DNA of 21,495 bases from Stramenopiles sp. TOSAG23-6 (Eukaryota > Sar): the NCBI GenBank assembly GCA_900128565.1, contig LT636028.1:1-21495 (forward strand), given 5' to 3'. Made by a program: the position numbers and the translations under genes. Below are positions 16,265 through 21,495 of this stretch, one piece after another (within the stretch, counting starts at the first letter, position 1; each line of letters begins with the position of its first letter). Under the pieces are notes generated by a model, which ran no database searches, was not told where the DNA came from, and saw nothing but the letters and a program-made list of their open reading frames with translations.

Positions 16265-18374
16265 ATGATGCAAATTTCTCGCGTTTTCTCAAGAGTTACT
16301 GTGGCATCTTTGACACAAACGCGTCTTCTTCGTGAACGTAATGTTACTTTTTTTTCATCACTGTCGGATGGTCCACTTGTAAGGTATAATAAAATGGTTT
16401 CCACAAAAAGATTGACTCATGATGATGCACAAGCGGCTGCTCTAGTTCCTCTACAGAGGCTTCATGAAGAACTTGAAGGATACGAGGCATCCGAAGTTGT
16501 AATACCTGAAGAAATGGACGATACGAGTGCGTTGAGTGGGATGTTTTCCACCGTCACAAATTTCTTTGCTTCGGCTGTAGATGCTCGTAACTCAAAACAG
16601 CGATACGACCCAGCAACACGTACGTGGTCCCATGTAAATACTGAGAAAGACACAGAAAGAACGAAAAAACGGTCTGAAGCTATAAGTGATGCCATTGAAG
16701 AAGCACGGAAAGACATGCCTCTTGGTGTGTATCTTCATGGTGGTGTTGGCTGTGGCAAGACAATGTTAATGGATATGTTCTTCGAAGGAGCCTCTCCAAA
16801 ACTGAAACGCCGAGTCCATTTCCATGCGTTTATGCTTGAAGTTCATGAAAGAATGCATACCTTGCGTAAAAATGGGCTTGAAGGCGACCCAATCCCAACG
16901 GTCGTAAAGGATATTAGTCAAAATTGTTCTTTACTTTGCTTCGATGAGTTTCAGGTAACTGATGTTGCTGATGCCCTAGTTATGCGTCGGTTATTTTCAC
17001 TATTAATAGATTATCATGGAGTCATTGTTGTAGCAACATCAAATCGCCCACCAGATGATTTATATCACAATGGAATTCAAAGGGATTTATTTCTTCCTTT
17101 CATTAAAAGATTAAAGAAATGCACACATGTTCATGATATGGAATCACCAACAGATTTTAGATTATTAGGCACAGACGCTAGATCAATGTATTTACTTCCT
17201 TGCGATTCTCGAGAAAAGCAAATCGAATCACTTTTCCAAAAATTGACAAAAGGAACAGAAACGAAATCTGCAACTTTAACATCCCAAGGACGTCAAGTCC
17301 ATGTATGTTTTATTTTTTTTTTAAACAAAAAAATCGATTTTTTTTCGTACGAAATTTTGTACGTAACGATTTTTTTTTTGAAATATTTTTCCAAAATACA
17401 TGCCCCATGTGTAAGTGAGAATAATGTAGCTAAGTTTACTTTTGCACAACTGTGTCGCGAACCACGTGGTGCAGCAGATTATATCACACTTTCAAAGGCT
17501 TTTCATACATTTTTCTTATTGGATGTTCCTGTTCTAGGTCCAGATGATATTAATCCAACTAGACGATTCATCACACTGATTGATGCATTATACGAAGCTA
17601 GAGTGAAGCTTGTCGTTTCTGCTGCTGAAGTTCCCGAAAAATTGTTACGAGAAGAACATTCGAGTCAGTCAAGTGGAGGACCTAGAGGAGATTTAATAGG
17701 AACTGATGACTATGTATGTTTTATTTTTTTTCAAATTTGATTTTTTTTTTATAGTAAATTTTGTACCTAACGATTTCTTTTTGAAATATTTTTCCAAAAT
17801 ACATGTTCCTTTCCAAAAAGATGAAGCATTTGCTTTTGATCGAACGATATCTCGATTGATTGAAATGCAAACTATTCAATACATAACAGCAGCTCACCGA
17901 CGAGATGGTGGTGAGAGTCAAGTAGAAGTATTAAAAACAGTTTTGTTTAAACGCTCCAAGAGTGGTTCTTCTTATAATCTATCCAAATCATCTAATATTA
18001 ATCAACAACAATTGAGAGAACTATTTGATACATATGATGTTGACTCGGATTTGGTGTTGTCAAGAATAGAAATGCAGCAATTGTTAGAAGATTTTTCTTT
18101 TATACGACATGTACGTTTTCATCTTGAATTTATTTTTTTTTCGAATTCATTTTTTTTCGTAGTGAATTTTGTACCTAACAAATTATACAAAAAATAAATT
18201 TTCACTATACATGGACACAGATCTGTTGATCTTGATTTAGTAGATAAATTATTTGATATAATAGATATAAATATGAATGGTTCGTTGGATTTTGAGGAGT
18301 TTAGTACATTTTCTGAAAAATTTGGACTTGCTTCTTTGACAAAATGGCTACCAACAACAAGTGTAAAAAAATAA
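16265..18374 (+). CDS. AFG1/LACE1-family mitochondrial ATPase with C-terminal EF-hand pair
   Basis: Exons 16265-17302, 17402-17713, 17805-18110 and 18213-18374 encode 605 residues. The N-terminus (MMQISRVFSRVTVASLTQTR) is basic, Ser/Thr-rich and non-acidic, as in mitochondrial presequences. The AFG1 P-loop domain is clear: Walker A GGVGCGKT (159-166), HFHAFMLEVHERMH (185-198), Walker B LLCFDEFQVTD (223-233), sensor region ATSNRPPDDLY, then FTFAQLCREPRGAADYI and RRFITLIDALYEARVKL, finishing FAFDRTISRLIEMQT. AFG1 proteins act in mitochondrial protein quality control and cytochrome oxidase subunit turnover. After the usual end of the family come two canonical EF-hand loops, DVDSDLVLSRIE and DINMNGSLDFEE, so calcium probably modulates the ATPase. 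Intron 6 splits the EF-hand pair. Three introner-like introns fall in the 3' half only. Confidence 0.9.
17303..17401 (+). other. introner-like intron 4 (99 nt, phase 0)
   Basis: Starts GTATGTTTTATTTTT, contains the palindrome TTCGTACGAA and branch-like GTACGTAACGA, and ends CCAAAATACAT before G. CATG is present at both edges. Joining 17302 to 17402 gives GRQVH-APCVSENNVAKFTF, placing Pro where the family has its VP. A frame-compatible AG at 17418-17419 would delete six residues including that Pro. The intron is 99 nt with no in-frame stop, so unspliced RNA would still be translated through it. Confidence 0.85.
17714..17804 (+). other. introner-like intron 5 (91 nt, phase 0)
   Basis: Starts GTATGTTTTATTTTT, has GTACCTAACGA and ends CCAAAATACAT before G. 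ATGT is shared at both edges. Joining 17713 to 17805 gives DDY-VPFQKDEAFAFDRT, restoring the family's conserved DE-FAFxRT block. The next AG (17819-17820) is out of frame. Confidence 0.88.
18111..18212 (+). other. introner-like intron 6 (102 nt, phase 0)
   Basis: Starts GTACGTTTTC, has GTACCTAACAAA and ends TTCACTATACAT before G; CATG at both edges. Joining 18110 to 18213 gives SFIRH-GHRSVDLDLVDKLF and keeps the normal spacing between the two EF-hands. The next AG (18219-18220) is out of frame and leads to TGA. This copy is the most diverged in its 3' third (ATAAATTTTC in place of GAAATATTTTTC). Confidence 0.85.
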
Positions 18375-18577
18375 AAATATATGAAAAATACACAAATTTG
18401 AATTTTTTTACAATTGTCATTGAAATAAAAATGTCGGCAGAGTACCGGGAAACCGGGTAAAGAAAAATTTTAAAAATTCTTTGAAAAATAACGCTCGAAA
18501 AATGTTTTCAAAAAATATATCTAGTTGTCTAGCAGTGTATAATCTAATGTGTGTATCTTACAAAGCGAGATGAATAA
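18375..18577. other. intergenic region between AFG1 and CEP131 genes
   Basis: 203 bp, very AT-rich. It contains ACCGGGAAACCGGGT at 18443-18457, a short direct repeat of ACCGGG. It should hold the 3' end of the ATPase mRNA and the promoter of the next gene. Confidence 0.5.
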
Positions 18578-20749
18578 ATGAGGTCAATGATAGAATCAAA
18601 GACAAGTAAACGACCGCGGTTTATCCTAGATGGTAACTCTCGTCTTGAACAGAAGATGCGCTCAGCTCGAGAGCGACAGTTGGAGGAGAAACGTACAGGT
18701 ACATTGGATGACGGACAAGTTAACTCTAACAGAGTTGGAAAAGAAACAACTGCAGATCATTCTCAAATGAGGGAAGATATTTTAAAAGTATCGCCTACAT
18801 TAGGTAGCAAACATGCAAAACGTGTCGACGAAGTCAGACAGTCTCGGGGCACTCTGAAAAAAAATTCCTTATTAAACTATCTAGATGAACTTGAAGATGA
18901 AGACAGAAATGCCGGTGAGATAAAGATAACTAACTCAATTACACCTCGAAGTCGTGCTGCTGCTAGTCGTGCCGCCTTGCGTCATCAAAAGAAAGAGGAA
19001 ACAACTTTGAAAAAAGGCGAGAAGAAGAATTTTAGAGACAAAACTTTACATCAGAAAAATACGTCAAGAAACTCTCCAAGAATGAAAACTGTGTATAATT
19101 CTCCTGAAGCACTTTCTCGAGAAACTGATCGCGGTATGAATAATTCATTCAATGGAGTAAAGCAAAAACTTGTGGCTTTAAAACAAAAAGTAGAATCAGG
19201 AAAAAGAAAGAACAACCAACTTACGGAAGCTTTAGAATCAGCAGAAAATGAGTGTAAAAAAATACGAAAAAACTCTGAAAAAAAATTACAAGTTCAAAAA
19301 GAGGAAGCTGAAAACACCATCAGAGAACATTTAAACTTTATCGACCAGTTACTCACAGATAAGCAATCTCTTTCTAAACAATGTGAAAAACTGACAACGA
19401 AAGTTTCAGGTTTGGAAACTAAATATTCTGAAAAAATCGAAAGTGTCAGAAATCAATTTGAAGCACTCATTGCCAAGAACCGAAAAGATTGGTTTGCAGG
19501 GGAGAAGCGGCGCCGAGAAAAATGGAGGATTAAAAAGATGGAAGAAATCAAAGCAAATACAATAAAAGGTTTAGAGCCTCAGATTCAATCACTTTTAGAT
19601 AAACATAAAGATCAAAGAAGGAATGCCGCCGAAGCACACCAAGTAGAATTGCGATCACTGAAAGAGGATATTGAGAATCGCCACTCTACCGAACTTCGGA
19701 AGTTGAAAAGGATGATGCGGGAAGACGCCGATGCTCAAATTTCTGAAGAAGTGAAGAAAGAAAGATCAAGATGGTCTACACTAAAAGATGGACATGATGA
19801 TGAGGTCTTGGCAGTTCGTGAGCGATGGAGGAAACAGTTGAATGATGAAAGAGACCGGAATGATGATGAAAGACGCCAGCTAATGGAGAGACATGCAAAG
19901 GAAATTGAAATAATGAAACAAAATGAAGAATCTCGAATGCTCGAACAAGAGCGCAAATTTGAAGAACAAACTGCTGCTATTTTTCGTAGACATAAAACAG
20001 AGACTGAACAAGAAGCTAAGCGTGCACAAATTGAGCGTGAAGAATGGCAAACTCGTATATTAGCGAAATCTGAATCTAAGAATGCAGAGGTACTCGAAAG
20101 ACAACGAATGATTTTAACTGCACAACAGGAAAAGGATATGGCCATGGTTGTTGAAAGATTACATATAGACAATGATGAGACATTAGATGAACACAAACGA
20201 AAGATTGAAAAAAGGGCACGACGTGCTCAAAACGAAGCTGAGCAAGAGGCGAATAGAGCTCGAGCAGCTGAAGAAGAATGGAGTAAAAAGTATCTTCGAC
20301 TTATGGATATTCATTCTCGCACAGAAGAAAAAGCATCTTCTGCAGAACAAAAATTAGCTGGTGTGGAAAAGAGATTTGAAGCCGTTGTTGCAGAGAAAGA
20401 TGCAGCACAGAGTTCGTTGAACCGCGTGACTGCCCGATGGAATGAATATGATTCACAATTAATTCAAAAGCATGAAGCAGAAATTGCTGGGTTACGAAAA
20501 CGACAAAAGACAGAAATTAAAAGACTTGCTCAAGATAGAGAAAACGAAAAAGAATATTATAGAGAGATAGAAGCAAAGTGGACCAAAGACAGAGCTTCAT
20601 TAAAAAGGCAGCATGCCGATGAACTTGAAGCAATTAATTCGAGGGTTCGTCAAACTATGGCAAAACGTAATGCTACAACTTTGAAACTTCAGGAGCAACT
20701 ACAAACTGCAGAAATGAAAATTTCTGAACTAGAAAGACTTCTACAATAA
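18578..20749 (+). CDS. CEP131: centrosomal protein CEP131 (AZI1) homologue
   Basis: One exon, ATG 18578 to TAA, 723 residues. After a basic, low-complexity N-terminal third comes a long coiled coil with signature blocks of CEP131: residues about 305-347 (WFAGEKRRREKW, then TIKGLEPQIQSLLDKHK), matching WLQAEKARREKW and TVKGLEPEIQKLISRHK of the animal protein; EKDMAMVVERL (about 518-528), matching DKEIELVIHRLE; and a C-terminal RVRQTMAKRNATTLKLQEQL (about 690), matching RVKTALARKEEAVSSL. CEP131 is a centriole and centriolar-satellite protein needed to build cilia, so the organism should be flagellated at some stage. It is shorter than the human protein (about 1080 residues), mainly at the N-terminus. 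No intron is visible. It converges on the next gene with 21 bp between stops. Confidence 0.85.
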   Translation: MRSMIESKTSKRPRFILDGNSRLEQKMRSARERQLEEKRTGTLDDGQVNSNRVGKETTADHSQMREDILKVSPTLGSKHAKRVDEVRQSRGTLKKNSLLNYLDELEDEDRNAGEIKITNSITPRSRAAASRAALRHQKKEETTLKKGEKKNFRDKTLHQKNTSRNSPRMKTVYNSPEALSRETDRGMNNSFNGVKQKLVALKQKVESGKRKNNQLTEALESAENECKKIRKNSEKKLQVQKEEAENTIREHLNFIDQLLTDKQSLSKQCEKLTTKVSGLETKYSEKIESVRNQFEALIAKNRKDWFAGEKRRREKWRIKKMEEIKANTIKGLEPQIQSLLDKHKDQRRNAAEAHQVELRSLKEDIENRHSTELRKLKRMMREDADAQISEEVKKERSRWSTLKDGHDDEVLAVRERWRKQLNDERDRNDDERRQLMERHAKEIEIMKQNEESRMLEQERKFEEQTAAIFRRHKTETEQEAKRAQIEREEWQTRILAKSESKNAEVLERQRMILTAQQEKDMAMVVERLHIDNDETLDEHKRKIEKRARRAQNEAEQEANRARAAEEEWSKKYLRLMDIHSRTEEKASSAEQKLAGVEKRFEAVVAEKDAAQSSLNRVTARWNEYDSQLIQKHEAEIAGLRKRQKTEIKRLAQDRENEKEYYREIEAKWTKDRASLKRQHADELEAINSRVRQTMAKRNATTLKLQEQLQTAEMKISELERLLQ

Positions 20750-20770
20750 AATTAAACACTAAAACTTTCT

Positions 20771-21495
20771 TTATAGAGGAGATGAAATAAATCTAAAAAA
20801 ATCAATAATGTCATTACATTCTTCATTAGAGATCATATTACATTTGTTTACATCATTAGCTACTGGAGAATTTGGAGATGGCTCTCTACTACTGCTATTT
20901 CCTTCACTCCCGCTTGTTAATTCAGATGCCCGAGTACTACACATTTTATTAGGGTTAAGATTTCCTTTCAAANAGGNTTTTTTTNCNAGGTCTCGTTTTT
21001 TGCTCATTTCTGATAAATGCAATTCGCTGAAGTTTGCTACCATTCCAATATGGATTTTCCATGTCATTTGGATGAGGGGAAATCAGCATATTATGACGAT
21101 GCTGTTTTTTTAATGACATTATAGAAGATGATTGTCGTATGGGTCGCCCGCCAGGACTTCTTCGTGTCTGTTGTGACATACGTTGAGCAGCTGGTAAGCG
21201 ACGAATTGGATTAGGCCTCTTGGCAGAGCCAAAAAAATTTGGTGAATCGTTTGCTGTTGTATGGGGTGTTGGTAACTTTGGTTTACCGCTATTTATAAGT
21301 CGTTCTGTTCTATTTCGAGGAATCGTAAATATTGGATATTTCGTGGAAAAATATTTACGATCAAAACATTCGTTAGGTATGCGGTTTTCATAGTAAAAAA
21401 AAGTAGATAAAAATTCAATTCTGAAAACATACACCGTGTATTTTGGAAAAATATTTCAAAAAAAAATTCGTTAGGTACAAAATTTCGTACGAAAA
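20771..21495 (-). CDS. unrecognised protein, 3' part (5' end outside window)
   Basis: The last exon runs on the minus strand from about 21335 to TAA 20773-20771, preceded by two introner-like introns. Its predicted sequence is basic and Pro/Ser/Asn-rich (LINSGKPKLPTPHTTANDSP, RRSPGGRPIRQSS), then a better-ordered block (MENPYWNGSKLQRIAFIRNE), then an acidic C-terminus (NEECNDIIDFFRFISSPL). Four undetermined bases at 20973, 20977, 20985 and 20987 sit in a homopolymer, and the frame changes across them, so an indel there is very likely an assembly artefact. No domain recognised. Confidence 0.55.
21336..21432 (-). other. introner-like intron 8 (about 97 nt)
   Basis: On the minus strand it starts GTATGTTTTCAG (from 21432), has CATACCTAACGAATG and continues TAAATATTTTTCCACGAAATAT. 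The end is diverged: no ATACATG is present. The nearest equivalent end is AATAT at 21336; a slightly later end, or an AG farther downstream (AATAG, 21316-21312 region), cannot be excluded because the upstream exon is not available to fix the frame. Confidence 0.6.
21436..21495 (-). other. introner-like intron 7, 3' part
   Basis: The minus strand enters the window within the conserved core (TTCGTACGAAATTTTG then TACCTAACGA) and ends CCAAAATACAC before G. It is nearly identical to intron 4 over about 58 bases. The end reads ACAC in place of ACAT. Its 5' half lies beyond the window. Confidence 0.75.

Noticed and set aside
17706-18197. Separate gene starting near 17706
   Set aside because: Its 5' part reads through intron 5 and its 3' end runs into intron 6; the middle is exon 3 of the AFG1 gene.
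907-18212. Minor (U12) AT-AC introns
   Set aside because: The donors lack ATATCCTT and the branch is CTAAC-like rather than TTCCTTAAC; intron 2 lacks AT at the donor. AT-AC as a register remains possible, but not as typical U12 introns.
1-21495. Giant-virus, bacterial or organelle origin
   Set aside because: Spliced genes, a cilium protein, a mitochondrial presequence and PDZ/IQ modules indicate nuclear DNA; no capsid, polymerase or operon structure is present.
1-21495. tRNA, rRNA or snRNA genes
   Set aside because: Intergenic stretches were read on both strands for cloverleaf or conserved rRNA/snRNA blocks; none was recognised, though a dedicated search was not possible.

Overview
This is a stretch of nuclear DNA from an AT-rich, gene-dense, single-celled eukaryote that builds a flagellum. 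The evidence is spliced genes, a CEP131-type centrosome/cilium protein, a histone deacetylase fragment, PDZ and IQ domains, EF-hands and a mitochondrial AFG1-type ATPase. The lineage cannot be fixed from the sequence; an alveolate or stramenopile protist would fit. Genes lie on both strands. Several neighbours converge with only 21-66 bp between stop codons, and one divergent pair has only 62 bp between start codons.

Layout. 1-225: 3' end of a class II-like histone deacetylase. 222-3614: a large PDZ/IQ scaffold-like protein with two introns, possibly fused to the deacetylase. 3615-4049: intergenic minisatellite plus a telomere-like motif. 4050-5456: EGLN/PHD-type 2-oxoglutarate prolyl hydroxylase with one intron. 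5523-9533 (minus): 1336-residue protein with an N-terminal cyanophycin-synthetase-like ATP-grasp domain. 9596-9775: possible 59-residue protein. 9790-10935: unrecognised membrane or secreted protein. 11144-14446 (minus): EF-hand/coiled-coil protein with long Lys-Ala, Ser-acidic and His-Gln repeats. 14771-15244: three-helix membrane protein with GC-richer codons. 15627-16037 (minus): small membrane protein. 16265-18374: AFG1 ATPase with a C-terminal EF-hand pair and three introns. 18578-20749: CEP131 homologue. 20771-21495 (minus): 3' part of an unrecognised gene with two introns.

The most striking content is the introns. Six complete introns with checkable exons (907-1004, 1157-1250, 5081-5170, 17303-17401, 17714-17804, 18111-18212) and two more at the right edge are copies of one roughly 90-102-nt element. 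Each starts GTAYGTTTT (GTTCGTTTT once), has a T-rich middle, carries a yeast-like branch motif (GTACCTAACGA type) and ends near ATACATG. They behave like introner-like elements. Their 3' ends have no usable AG: reading frame and protein homology place the junction at ACAT|G (GT-AT), or at a register shifted by up to two bases where a short direct repeat makes the position ambiguous. The two ends are complementary (ATGTAT with ATACAT), and a short direct repeat, at least TG and usually ATG, flanks each copy. At the right edge two copies appear back to back with only about three bases between them. This family of mobile-looking, non-AG introns is the best candidate in the window for an unusual system.
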